A stretch of DNA of 20,724 nt from 21-14-0-10-32-9 sp964501945 (GTDB lineage: Archaea > Nanobdellota > Nanobdellia > Woesearchaeales > 21-14-0-10-32-9): assembly GCA_964501945.1 (NCBI GenBank), contig CAZCTY010000017.1, positions 1 through 20,724 of the forward strand. Reading direction: 5' to 3'. Position 1 is the first letter of the stretch, and every line of letters begins with the position of its first letter. The notes beneath the pieces are model-generated. The model saw only the letters and a list, made by a program, of their open reading frames with translations. It was not told the origin of the DNA and searched no databases. Both the position numbers and the translations under genes were made by a program. Shown here piece after piece: positions 6,516 through 13,827 of the stretch.

Positions 6516-6830
6516 ATGATGTTTTGTCCTAAATGTGGTTCAATTTTGACTCAGCGTAAAGAGAGTGGTAAGACTTTTATTGGTTGTAGTTGTGGTTATT
6601 CTCTAAAATCTGGTAAGGTTGAGGTTAGAGAGGAGAATAAGGTTAAAGAGGAGGAAGTTGAGGTTGTTAATGCTAATGAGGAAACTCTTCCTGTAACTGA
6701 TGCTGAGTGTGAGAAATGTAAGCATAATAAGGCGTATTTTTGGATGGTTCAAACAAGGGCAGGGGATGAGCCTGAGACTAAGTTTTATAAGTGTGTGAAT
6801 TGTGCTTTTACTTGGCGTGATTATTCTTAA
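6516..6830 (+). CDS. tfs: Transcription factor S-like protein (TFIIS/RpoM family)
   Basis: A 104-residue protein with two zinc ribbons joined by a charged linker. The N-terminal ribbon uses Cys4, Cys7, Cys24 and Cys26 (the last pair, CSC, is shorter than usual). The C-terminal TFIIS-type ribbon uses Cys65, Cys68, Cys93 and Cys96. The acidic pair Asp84-Glu85 in RAGDEPET matches the loop that enters the RNA polymerase secondary channel and stimulates transcript cleavage. The linker is rich in Glu and Val. ATG codons at 6516 and 6519 are both usable; the upstream TTG at 6504 is unlikely given the TATA position. Its last 23 nt overlap the convergent DUF192 gene. It could be a general elongation factor or a paralogue. 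Confidence 0.9.
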   Translation: MMFCPKCGSILTQRKESGKTFIGCSCGYSLKSGKVEVREENKVKEEEVEVVNANEETLPVTDAECEKCKHNKAYFWMVQTRAGDEPETKFYKCVNCAFTWRDYS

Positions 6831-7173
6831 TTATTATTTTATTGCCTATTTTTATGTTGTTTCTTTTTATTGTTTTTTCTGGTAGTTCTATGAATGTGTC
6901 TGCTTTTGTTTTTGTTTTATAGTTTGTAAATGGTTTAAAGTTTTCTTTTATCTCGACTATTTTGTTTTCTTTTGTAAATATCACATCTATTTTAAAGAAT
7001 ACGAAGAACATTGTTAGTGTTTGTATTTTTGGTTTTTTAAATTTGAATATGTGTGCTTCATCTTTTATTTTTTTGTGGAACATTAGCCCTGTGGCTTTTG
7101 AGAATATATTTTTTCTTATTTTTGTTTTTGTTGCTATTTTTTTTACTTCTTTTTGTTTTATGTATAATGTCAT
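6808..7173 (-). CDS. DUF192 family protein
   Basis: A 121-residue protein matching DUF192 by pattern: ATGLMFHKKIKDEAHIFKF at about 27-45, the IDVIFTKENKIVEI strand pair at 62-75, and a C-terminal NIKIGNKIII. The fold is a small beta-barrel; biochemical function is not established. Many family members are exported, but this one has no signal peptide and is very basic. It lies downstream of the lipoprotein gene on the same strand with its own TATA box. Its end overlaps the last 23 nt of the convergent TFS-like gene. Confidence 0.8.
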   Translation of the reverse strand: MTLYIKQKEVKKIATKTKIRKNIFSKATGLMFHKKIKDEAHIFKFKKPKIQTLTMFFVFFKIDVIFTKENKIVEIKENFKPFTNYKTKTKADTFIELPEKTIKRNNIKIGNKIIIKNNHAK

Positions 7174-7190
7174 TTTATTTTACTTCTTTT

Positions 7191-7201
7191 CATTTATAAA
7201 A
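7191..7201 (-). promoter_or_regulatory. TATA box of the DUF192 gene
   Basis: The minus strand reads TTTTTATAAAT, centred about 23 nt before the ATG at 7173. It overlaps the A/T-rich run after the upstream lipoprotein gene, which may act as that gene's terminator. Confidence 0.5.
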
Positions 7202-7229
7202 ATTTAAAAAAATTAAAAAATTGTTTTGT

Positions 7230-7789
7230 TTACTCTATTATTACTTGTATATCTTCTGGTTCTTGGTCTGATTCTATCTCGCCCATTACAAGTTCTGGTG
7301 TTATTACTTGTGCGCAGATTTCTTCTTCTGTTGTAATTTCTAATCTAATTTCAAGCACGTTATCTTCTCTTACTTGAGCCTCGTGATTTATTTCGTGGCA
7401 TGGTGTTGGTTTATTTACCATTGTTTCATAGCTTACCACATTATTTGAGTACGTGCTTCTTGAATATTCTATTTCATCAACATCATCTATGTCTTCTTCC
7501 TCAAAATCATCATCTATTGGTACTTCTGGTGGCTCTTGTGTTGTGTCTTCATCATTTATTGGTATTTCATCATTTATTNNNNNNNNNNNNNNNNNNNNNN
7601 NNNNNNNNNNNNNNNNNNNNNNNNNNNNNNNNNNNNNNNNNNNNNNNNNNNNNNNNNNNNNNNNNNNNNNNNNNNNNNTTCATCATTTATTGGTATTTCA
7701 TCATTTATTATTTCATCTTCCTCTGAGCATGCTATTAATGCAATTAGCACTGTTGCAAGCAAAATTGTTAGTATTATTTTTTTATTCAT
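7230..7789 (-). CDS. Lipoprotein with IPINDE repeats, interrupted by assembly gap
   Basis: An exported, acidic lipoprotein whose middle is missing from the assembly. Translation from the ATG at 7789 gives a signal peptide with a hydrophobic core and lipobox LIAC; Cys21 would be lipidated. The mature part begins with an acidic stretch and the hexapeptide repeat IPINDE. The 100-N gap at 7579-7678 has the same repeat on both sides. Beyond it the protein continues through an acidic stretch (DDDFEEEDIDDVDEIEYS) to a Cys-containing C-terminal domain with VLEIRLEITTEEEICAQVI. With exactly 100 N the two halves are out of frame, but the gap length is only a placeholder. GAGGTGA precedes the ATG, so the GTG at 7798 is probably not the start. 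No family is recognised. Confidence 0.75.
7547..7710 (-). repeat. 18-bp tandem repeat encoding IPINDE, containing the gap
   Basis: The plus-strand unit GGTATTTCATCATTTATT encodes IPINDE-type hexapeptides on the minus strand. At least two units' worth of repeat lie on each side of the N-run (from about 7547 and up to about 7710). If the array is uninterrupted, the true gap length should be 4 + 18n nt, a form that 100 does not fit. The array probably collapsed during assembly. Confidence 0.8.
7579..7678. other. Assembly gap (100 N)
   Basis: Exactly 100 N, the usual placeholder for a gap of unknown or estimated size. Both edges are in the same tandem repeat, so the missing sequence is most likely more repeat units. 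Confidence 0.95.
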
Positions 7790-7794
7790 ATGTT

Positions 7795-7834
7795 TCACCT
7801 CGAATTTAATCGTGTTTTATCTATGTTATATTCT
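7795..7834 (-). promoter_or_regulatory. TATA box and ribosome binding site of the lipoprotein gene
   Basis: The minus strand has AGAATATAACAT (7823-7834) as a TATA box; transcription from about 7803-7808 would give a short leader carrying GAGGTGA (7795-7801), 5 nt before the ATG at 7789. Confidence 0.5.
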
Positions 7835-7903
7835 TATTTGTTTTTATTTCTTTTGGTTATTAAAAATTTCGCAGGATTTTTGTTATTGTTTAGAATTAGT
7901 GTT

Positions 7904-8689
7904 TTATCCTATGTAGTTTATTTCTTTTTGTTTTTTTATTTTCTTTAAGGATGCTGAGTCTGATTGTCCGTTTATTTCGTTTTCTTCTTGTTCTACTAGT
8001 TTTATTTCTTTATTTAAGCTTCTAAGGCTTACTTTAAAGCCGTATATTTTGTTCAGTATTTTTATTGTTGATCTTGCGCCTTTAAGTCCTAGGTACATTG
8101 GGTGTCCGTATGTTTCTGCGAGTAGTGCTGTTGCTTTTATTTTTCTTTTTGTGCTCATTCCGACTAGTAAGCCTGAGATTCCTATTATTGGTCCTACTAG
8201 GCCGTATACGTTTTTCTTTGCGCCTTTCTCTAAGAATTTTTTTACAAAGGCTTTGTTGTTTCCTGCGCAGAATACGTCTGGTTTTTCTGGTGGTTCTGAT
8301 AGTCCTATTCCACCTAGAGTGATTATTTCTCGTCCGCCTTGTTTTTCTATAAACTCTAGCATTAATTCTGTGAATGTGTAGCTTGCTTTCTCTGTTGAGG
8401 GTTGTACGTCTCCTATTAAAAATAAGTAGTCTGTATTATTTATTTTTTTGTGGTACATTTCTATTTTTGGTAATTCTACGAGGTTATCTTCATTTACAAA
8501 TACTGAGTTTGGTAAATCGTAGCTAAAGAATGTCATGATTTTTGTAGCTTCTAATTCTTCTGCGAGGTAGTCTACTACTATTTTTCCTACATTTCCTATT
8601 CCTGGTAGGCCTTCTATTAGGACTGGTTTGTTTAGTTTTACTTTTTTTATTGTTTTAATTTCCCAGTCTTTAATCTTTTTCGAGTTCAT
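7904..8689 (-). CDS. PAC2 family proteasome-assembly chaperone homologue
   Basis: A 261-residue protein of the PAC2 (former DUF75) family. Members from archaea such as PbaA and PbaB associate with the 20S proteasome. The signature EGLPGIGNVGKIVVDYLAEE is at about residues 26-45. Further conserved blocks are ITLGGIGLSEPPEKPDVFC (about 122-140), YGLVGPIIGISGLLVG (about 162-177) and AETYGHPMYLGLKGA. The Lys-rich tail ends in NYIG and does not show a clean HbYX proteasome-docking motif. The start overlaps the end of the Nop10 gene by 20 nt, so translation is probably coupled. The order S27e - aIF2-alpha - Nop10 - PAC2 is widely conserved in archaea. Confidence 0.92.
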   Translation of the reverse strand: MNSKKIKDWEIKTIKKVKLNKPVLIEGLPGIGNVGKIVVDYLAEELEATKIMTFFSYDLPNSVFVNEDNLVELPKIEMYHKKINNTDYLFLIGDVQPSTEKASYTFTELMLEFIEKQGGREIITLGGIGLSEPPEKPDVFCAGNNKAFVKKFLEKGAKKNVYGLVGPIIGISGLLVGMSTKRKIKATALLAETYGHPMYLGLKGARSTIKILNKIYGFKVSLRSLNKEIKLVEQEENEINGQSDSASLKKIKKQKEINYIG

Positions 8690-8828
8690 TTTTTGCTTGC
8701 CGCCTATACTTTGCGTATTTATCTTCTGGGCTGTATTTTGGTGGTGTTACTCTCTCTTTCTTCAAGCCACATCTGCATTTTTCTGTGAGCCCGTATTCAT
8801 TGCAGTGTTGGCATTTTAATATGTGCAT
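8670..8828 (-). CDS. nop10: H/ACA RNP protein Nop10
   Basis: A 52-residue protein of the box H/ACA ribonucleoprotein, which guides pseudouridylation of rRNA together with Cbf5, Gar1 and L7Ae. The N-terminal zinc ribbon has Cys6, Cys9, Cys18 and Cys20 (CQHC and CRC). The diagnostic segment TPPKYSPEDKYAKYRR follows at about residues 28-43. It is extended by QAKNELEKD at the C-terminus and overlaps the PAC2 gene by 20 nt. It begins 2 nt after the aIF2-alpha stop. Confidence 0.93.
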   Translation of the reverse strand: MHILKCQHCNEYGLTEKCRCGLKKERVTPPKYSPEDKYAKYRRQAKNELEKD

Positions 8829-8830
8829 TT

Positions 8831-9616
8831 TTAGTCTTTTTCTTTCTTTTTAAAATCGTAGTTTGTTAGATTGCTCTTTGATGTTTCTTTCTCGATTACG
8901 TCTAGTACTTCTTTTAGTTTTTTTTCTGCTTCTTTGTAGTCTTTTGATTTTAATTCTAAGGAGTAGTTTCCCGCACCCAGGCATCTTATTTTTGTGTTCT
9001 CTGTTGCTTTTTGTGCTTTAATAAGTGTGTTTTTTACAAGTTCTGCTCCTTCTTCTTCATAGCTTTTTATTGTTAGTGTTCCTGTTATTGCTACTTCTTT
9101 TGGTTTTATTTTTTCAAGAACTAATTTTTCTAACGGTTCTGCGTATTTTTCTGGTACGCCTTCATCTTTTAATGATGCATTATTTTCTACTACATCTTCA
9201 AATGCGTATTGTAGTAATTCATACTTTGGGAGTAATGCTTTTGATACTTCCTCATATACTTTTATTGGTTTCTCTTTTGTTGTGTTTGCGAGCATTTCTA
9301 TTATTTTTTCTGCTTTTTGTTCTTGTTTTCGCTCATCTGTTTTTGCTCTTCTCTGCATTGCTGTTACTCGTCTGAGGGATAAGTCTATGTGTCCTTTTTC
9401 TCTATCTATTTTAATTACTTTGCACACGACCATCTTTCCTTCTTTTACATAGTCTCTAATATTTCTTATTCTCCCTGGGCTAACTTCTGATATATGTATT
9501 AGGCCTTGTCTGTCGTATTCTTCTATTTTTACGAATACAGAATTATATTGTACGTTTGTAACTGTTGCAAATACTATTTCTCCATCTTCTGGGAATCCTT
9601 GTTTTTTAAAAAACAT
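8831..9616 (-). CDS. eif2a: Translation initiation factor aIF2 subunit alpha
   Basis: A 261-residue subunit of the heterotrimeric factor that delivers initiator Met-tRNA to the ribosome. The N-terminal S1-type OB domain spans about residues 10-85 (FATVTNVQYNSVFVKIEEY, then GLIHISEVSPGRIRNIRDYV and GHIDLSLRRV). The helical domain is at about 88-170, and the C-terminal alpha-beta domain that binds the gamma subunit at about 173-250. Ser46 in SEVSPGR aligns with the eukaryotic regulatory Ser51; nothing here shows it is phosphorylated. The gene follows S27e by 13 nt with AGAGGA as a ribosome binding site. Confidence 0.95.
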   Translation of the reverse strand: MFFKKQGFPEDGEIVFATVTNVQYNSVFVKIEEYDRQGLIHISEVSPGRIRNIRDYVKEGKMVVCKVIKIDREKGHIDLSLRRVTAMQRRAKTDERKQEQKAEKIIEMLANTTKEKPIKVYEEVSKALLPKYELLQYAFEDVVENNASLKDEGVPEKYAEPLEKLVLEKIKPKEVAITGTLTIKSYEEEGAELVKNTLIKAQKATENTKIRCLGAGNYSLELKSKDYKEAEKKLKEVLDVIEKETSKSNLTNYDFKKKEKD

Positions 9617-9629
9617 AATTTTTTTCCTC

Positions 9630-9809
9630 TTATTCTAGTACTTCTAGTACTCTTACTTTTACTTTTGTTTTTCCGCCTGTTGGTGCTCCTAATTCTTTCT
9701 CGCACACAAGGCATGATACTTTCGTTGACGATTTTCCAAATATTACTTGTTCATTTTTGCATTTTACGCATCTCACTTTGATAAATTTTGAATCTGGTTG
9801 TTTAATCAT
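9630..9809 (-). CDS. rps27e: Ribosomal protein S27e (eS27)
   Basis: A 59-residue zinc-ribbon protein of the small ribosomal subunit. Zinc ligands are Cys14, Cys17, Cys33 and Cys36 (VRCVKCKNE and SCLVCEKEL), followed by the family's GAPTGGK and a C-terminal strand VKVRVLEVLE. GGAGG stands 10 nt before the ATG at 9809. A possible TATA box at 9831-9838 would give a leaderless transcript, and another at about 9868-9882 would give a leader that includes the GGAGG. It is the first gene of the cluster S27e - aIF2-alpha - Nop10 - PAC2. Codons end mainly in A (for example 7 of 9 valines are GTA), unlike L44e on the other strand. Confidence 0.94.
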   Translation of the reverse strand: MIKQPDSKFIKVRCVKCKNEQVIFGKSSTKVSCLVCEKELGAPTGGKTKVKVRVLEVLE

Positions 9810-9882
9810 ATTCTTGCATCCTCCAATTTTTATATATTGATTTTTTTGTATTCTTAGAAACCTTAGTTTATTTATAAGTTTT
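9810..9882 (-). promoter_or_regulatory. Promoter region of the S27e cluster
   Basis: Two TATA candidates on the minus strand: AATATATA at 9831-9838 and ACTTATAAATAAAC at about 9868-9881. The second leaves a leader of roughly 40 nt carrying GGAGG before the ATG, which fits better with the presence of that motif. Confidence 0.45.
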
Positions 9883-9938
9883 ATTACAGCAAGAAGGGTT
9901 AGAGGCTAATTGCTCTATTTATAAAGTGATTGATTTTT

Positions 9939-10121
9939 TTATTCTTCAACTTGTATTGCATCTGTCGGGCATGTATCTACACAGGCCATGCAGGCTATGC
10001 ATGCATCTTCGTTTTTAACTTTCGCTTTTCCATCTTTTAATTCAAATACATCTGATGGGCATGCGTCAATGCAAGCGCCGCATCCTATGCATTTTTCCTC
10101 ATCTACTTTTACTTTTGGCAT
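9939..10121 (-). CDS. 2[4Fe-4S] ferredoxin
   Basis: A 60-residue soluble electron carrier. Two complete cluster motifs are visible: Cys11, Cys14, Cys17 with Cys21, and Cys41, Cys44, Cys47 with Cys51, each in CxxCxxCxxxCP form. It lies 16 nt downstream of the pyruvate:ferredoxin oxidoreductase gene on the same strand and is presumably its electron acceptor, made from the same transcript. The leader carries only a weak ribosome binding site (GAGAGTGA). Confidence 0.95.
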   Translation of the reverse strand: MPKVKVDEEKCIGCGACIDACPSDVFELKDGKAKVKNEDACIACMACVDTCPTDAIQVEE

Positions 10122-10137
10122 TTTTTTTCACTCTCAT

Positions 10138-13100
10138 TTATTTAATTTTTTTATATTTTTCTTCTCTATCTTTATTATCTTTTTCTGCTTTTTTAAATAG
10201 TTTTTCTGCGTTTTCTGGGTGGCTTGTAATTAGGCTTCTATATCTTGTCTCTGTTTGTATGTATTCTTTAAAGTCTATGCTGCTTCGTGGGGTTTCCCAT
10301 ATAAATTCTTGTTCTTCGTTCTCAGGATTATATCTGTACAGCGGCCAATACCCGCTTTTTGTTGCATTTTTTGCGTGTATTTCTCGATCAAACATGTTAT
10401 ATCCGTGTGCGATGCATGGGCTGTATGCTATTATTATGCTTGGTCCGTTGTATGCTTCTGCTTCTTTTATTGCTTTTAGTGCTTGTGCTTTATTCGCACC
10501 CAGGTTTATTGATGCGACGTATATGTATCCGTAGCTTGTCATCATTAGGCCTAGGTTCTTTTTTGGTAGGTCTTTGCCTGACATTGCGAATTTTGCTGTT
10601 GCGCCTCGAGGTGTTGCTTTTGATGCTTGTCCTCCTGTATTTGAGTATACTTCTGTGTCGAGTACTAATACGTTAACATTTTTTCCTTGTGCGAGTACGT
10701 GGTCTAAGCCTCCGTATCCTATATCGTATGCCCATCCGTCGCCTCCTATTATCCATAGGCTTTTCTCTAGGAGGTAGTCTTTTAATTCGTTTATTTTTTC
10801 AAGTATTGGTTTGCTCTCGCCGTATACTTTTGATAGCGCGTCTGGTAGTAATTCTAGTATTTTATCTCTTGTTTTTTTTGCTTCCTCATCTGTTTTATCC
10901 CATGATTCTAGCATTTTTTCTAGTTGTTCTTTTAATTCTTGGGTGGTTCCTGTTTTTAGTAATTGTTCTATTTGTTTTTTGAGTGTTCGTCTATTTTCAT
11001 CTATTGCAAGTCTCATTCCATATCCGTATTCTGCGTTATCTTCAAATAGGGAATTTGCCCAGGCTGGGCCTCGTCCTTTATCGTCTTTGCTATATGGTAT
11101 TGTTGGGAAGGTTCCTCCAAAGATTGAGGAGCATCCTGTTGCGTTTGCTATTATCATTCGATCTCCGAATAATTGTGTTACAAGTTTTATGTATGGTGTC
11201 TCTCCGCATCCTCCGCACGCGCCTGAGAATTCAAAATAAGGTTGCATGAATTGTGATCCTTTTACTGTGTCTGGTTTTGTTCCGTCTGTTATGTTTGGTA
11301 GTTTTTCGAAGTGTTTTAGGTTTTCTTTTTCTTTTTCTAAGTCTTCTTCTATTAGTATCATTTCTAGTGCTTTTCTCTTAACTGGGCAGGCATCTACGCA
11401 TACTCTGCAGCCTATGCAATCTTCTGGGTATACTTGTACTCTGTATTCTAGGTTTTGTGTGTTTTTTGTGTTAGATTTTATTGTGATGAAGTCTTTTGGT
11501 GCTTCTTTTATATCTTCTGGTCTTATTTGTTTCATTCGTATTGCTGCGTGTGGGCATACAAATGAGCATTGTCCGCATTGTATGCAGTTTTCATGGATCC
11601 ATCTTGGTATTTCGAGTGCTACTGCTCTTTTTTCTATTTTTGTTGTTCCTGTTGGTACTGCGCCTGTGTGTGTCATTTTTGAGACTGGTATTGTATCTCC
11701 TTTTTGTCTCATTACATTCTCAATTATATCTTTTTCAAAGTTTGTTGCGTTCTCTGGTATGAGTTTTGTGTTTTCTTTGTGTTTCTTTGTGTTTTTTATT
11801 GGTACTTCATATATTTCTGTGAGTGTTTTATCTATGCACTCGTGGTTCATTTTTACTATTTCTTTTCCTTTGTGTTTGAATTGTTTTTCTATGTGTTCTT
11901 TCATCTCTTTTATGGATGTATCTATTGGTATTATGTTTGTTACTTTAAAGAAGGCTGTTTGCATTATTGTATTTATTTTATTTCTAAGTCCTGTTTTGTA
12001 TGCTATATCTGAGGCATCTATGGTGTATAATTTTATGTTTTTTTCAATAATTGTTTTTTGCATTTCCTCAGTTAGGTTTTCAAATACTTCTTCTGCTTGC
12101 CATGGGCTGTTTATTAGGAAGGTTCCGTTCTCTTTTATTCCGCTTAGTATGTCATATCGTCCTATGTATGAGGTTTTATGTAGTGCTATGAAGTCTGGCT
12201 TTGTGATTAGGTATTGTGATCTTATTTTTTCATCTCCAAATCTTAGGTGTGATACTGTGACGCCTCCGCTTTTCTTTGAATCATATGAAAAATATGCTTG
12301 TACTTCTTTATCTGTGCTCTCGCCTATTATTTTTATCGTGTTTTTATTTGCGCTAACTGTTCCATCTGAGCCATATCCCCAGAATTTGCAGTTTATTGTT
12401 GTTTTTGGTTCTGTTTGTATTTCTTCTTTTACTTTTAGTGATTTGTGTGTTACATCATCTTCTATTCCTACTGTGAAATCGTGTTTGCATCCTTCGTTTA
12501 AATAGTCATATACTGTTTTGACCATTGATGGTGTGAATTCTTTTGATGATAAGCCATATCTTCCGCCTATTATTTGTATATCTTTATTTTTTATGCTCGA
12601 GCATACATCTAAGTATAGTGGTTCTCCTACTGATCCTGCTTCTTTTGTTCTATCTAGTACTGCTATTTTTTTTGTTGTTTTTGGTAGTTTTTTTTCTATA
12701 TCTTCTTTTGGAAAGGGTCTGTACATTATAATTTTTATAAGTCCGGTTCTCTCTCCTCTCTCATTTAGGTAGTCTATTGTTTCTTTTATTGTCTCTGTTG
12801 CGCTTCCCATTGCAACTATTACTCGTTCAGCGTCTGGTGCTCCGTAATATTCTATTGTGTCGTATTCTCTGCCTGTTTTGTCTTTGAATTCTTGCATTTT
12901 TTGTTTTATTATTTGTGGTAGTGCTTCGTAGTATGGGTTGCTTGTCTCTCGTCCTTGAAAGTATACATCTGGGTTCTCTGCGCCTACTTTTGCGTATGGG
13001 TTTTCTGGTTTTAGTGCGTGTTCTTTAAATTCTGTTAATTTTTTTTCATTTAGTAATTCTTTTAGTGTTTGTTTATCTATTGAATTTATTTTTTGTATTT

Positions 13101-13641
13101 CGTGTGATGTTCTAAATCCGTCGAAGAAATTTAAAAATGGTATTTTTGCTTCAATTGTTGTTGTGTGTGATATTGCGGCTAAATCTTGTACTTCTTGTAT
13201 GTTTGATGCGCTTATTAGCGCGAAGCCTGTTCCTCTAACTGCCATGACATCTGAATGGTCTCCGAATATTGATAGTGATTGGTATGCTAGTGATCTTGCT
13301 GCTACATGGAATACTGTTGGTAGTAGTTCTCCTGCTATTTTGAACATATTTGGCATCATTAGTAGTAGGCCTTGTGATGCTGTAAATGTTGTGGTTAGTG
13401 CTCCTGCGCTCAAAGAGCCGTGTATTGCACCTGCAGCTCCTGCCTCTGATTGCATTTCTGCTACTTTCACTGTTTTTCCTTGCAAGTTTTCTTTATTTTT
13501 GGATGACCATAAATCTACTAATTCCCCCATTGGGGATGATGGTGTGATTGGGTATATTGCGGCTACTTCGCTGTATTCGTAGGCGATTTTTGCAGCTGCT
13601 GTGTTTCCGTCGCATATTTCTTTTTTGTTAGAATTTTTCAT
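10138..13641 (-). CDS. nifJ: Pyruvate:ferredoxin oxidoreductase, single-chain NifJ type
   Basis: A 1167-residue enzyme that oxidises pyruvate and CoA to acetyl-CoA and CO2, passing electrons to ferredoxin. All domains of the fused form are present: TPP pyrimidine-binding domain (about 1-250) with Thr33 (YPITPSS), Glu66 (MQSEAGAAG) and Arg116 (HVAARS); domain II (about 260-390); gamma domain (about 415-620); a two-cluster ferredoxin domain with Cys686, 689, 692, 696 and Cys742, 745, 748, 752; and the TPP-diphosphate domain (about 790-1167) with proximal-cluster Cys809, 812, 837 and 1076, GGDGWAYDIGYGG at 966-978 and YSNTGGQ at 999-1005. Most archaea use a separate-subunit PorABCD enzyme; this one-chain form is the bacterial type and suggests lateral transfer. 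A ferredoxin gene follows. Confidence 0.96.
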   Translation of the reverse strand: MKNSNKKEICDGNTAAAKIAYEYSEVAAIYPITPSSPMGELVDLWSSKNKENLQGKTVKVAEMQSEAGAAGAIHGSLSAGALTTTFTASQGLLLMMPNMFKIAGELLPTVFHVAARSLAYQSLSIFGDHSDVMAVRGTGFALISASNIQEVQDLAAISHTTTIEAKIPFLNFFDGFRTSHEIQKINSIDKQTLKELLNEKKLTEFKEHALKPENPYAKVGAENPDVYFQGRETSNPYYEALPQIIKQKMQEFKDKTGREYDTIEYYGAPDAERVIVAMGSATETIKETIDYLNERGERTGLIKIIMYRPFPKEDIEKKLPKTTKKIAVLDRTKEAGSVGEPLYLDVCSSIKNKDIQIIGGRYGLSSKEFTPSMVKTVYDYLNEGCKHDFTVGIEDDVTHKSLKVKEEIQTEPKTTINCKFWGYGSDGTVSANKNTIKIIGESTDKEVQAYFSYDSKKSGGVTVSHLRFGDEKIRSQYLITKPDFIALHKTSYIGRYDILSGIKENGTFLINSPWQAEEVFENLTEEMQKTIIEKNIKLYTIDASDIAYKTGLRNKINTIMQTAFFKVTNIIPIDTSIKEMKEHIEKQFKHKGKEIVKMNHECIDKTLTEIYEVPIKNTKKHKENTKLIPENATNFEKDIIENVMRQKGDTIPVSKMTHTGAVPTGTTKIEKRAVALEIPRWIHENCIQCGQCSFVCPHAAIRMKQIRPEDIKEAPKDFITIKSNTKNTQNLEYRVQVYPEDCIGCRVCVDACPVKRKALEMILIEEDLEKEKENLKHFEKLPNITDGTKPDTVKGSQFMQPYFEFSGACGGCGETPYIKLVTQLFGDRMIIANATGCSSIFGGTFPTIPYSKDDKGRGPAWANSLFEDNAEYGYGMRLAIDENRRTLKKQIEQLLKTGTTQELKEQLEKMLESWDKTDEEAKKTRDKILELLPDALSKVYGESKPILEKINELKDYLLEKSLWIIGGDGWAYDIGYGGLDHVLAQGKNVNVLVLDTEVYSNTGGQASKATPRGATAKFAMSGKDLPKKNLGLMMTSYGYIYVASINLGANKAQALKAIKEAEAYNGPSIIIAYSPCIAHGYNMFDREIHAKNATKSGYWPLYRYNPENEEQEFIWETPRSSIDFKEYIQTETRYRSLITSHPENAEKLFKKAEKDNKDREEKYKKIK

Positions 13642-13660
13642 ACGTGTTAGTTGTGTTGTT

Positions 13661-13674
13661 CATTATTTAAATTA
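13661..13674 (-). promoter_or_regulatory. TATA box of the PFOR-ferredoxin operon
   Basis: The minus strand reads TAATTTAAATAATG, centred 26 nt before the ATG at 13641, which implies a leaderless start. It lies in a 186-bp divergent promoter region. Confidence 0.6.
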
Positions 13675-13760
13675 ATAGTGTAACTATATAGTGAATCTTA
13701 TTTGTTTTCTCAATCAAACCAAAGCATTTTTTTGTTACTATTTAGTAAATACAAATAGAA

Positions 13761-13782
13761 AGATTTATATAGTTGTAAATCT
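13761..13782 (+). promoter_or_regulatory. TATA box within a 7-bp inverted repeat
   Basis: AGATTTA and TAAATCT form a perfect 7-bp inverted repeat with an 8-nt spacer. The left arm overlaps the TATA sequence TTTATATAG of the signal-peptidase-like gene, so it may be an operator. Transcription would start near 13793, giving a leader of about 35 nt with GGGGG at 13817-13821 ahead of the ATG at 13828. Confidence 0.45.
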
Positions 13783-13827
13783 CACTAATAACTACTAAGT
13801 GGTAAAAACACATTTTGGGGGTTTGTA

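Noticed and set aside
7230..7789. Lipoprotein gene as a pseudogene because the two halves are in different frames
   Set aside because: The frame difference depends on the arbitrary 100-N gap length; the tandem repeat on both edges implies a real length that restores frame.
7400..7916. Plus-strand frames crossing the N-run
   Set aside because: They are antisense to the lipoprotein, low complexity and open only because N codons are not counted as stops.
11246..12505. Plus-strand open frame of 419 codons inside the PFOR gene
   Set aside because: It lies antisense to a fully conserved enzyme, has low-complexity Ser/Phe/Cys-rich composition and arises from the T-rich plus strand.
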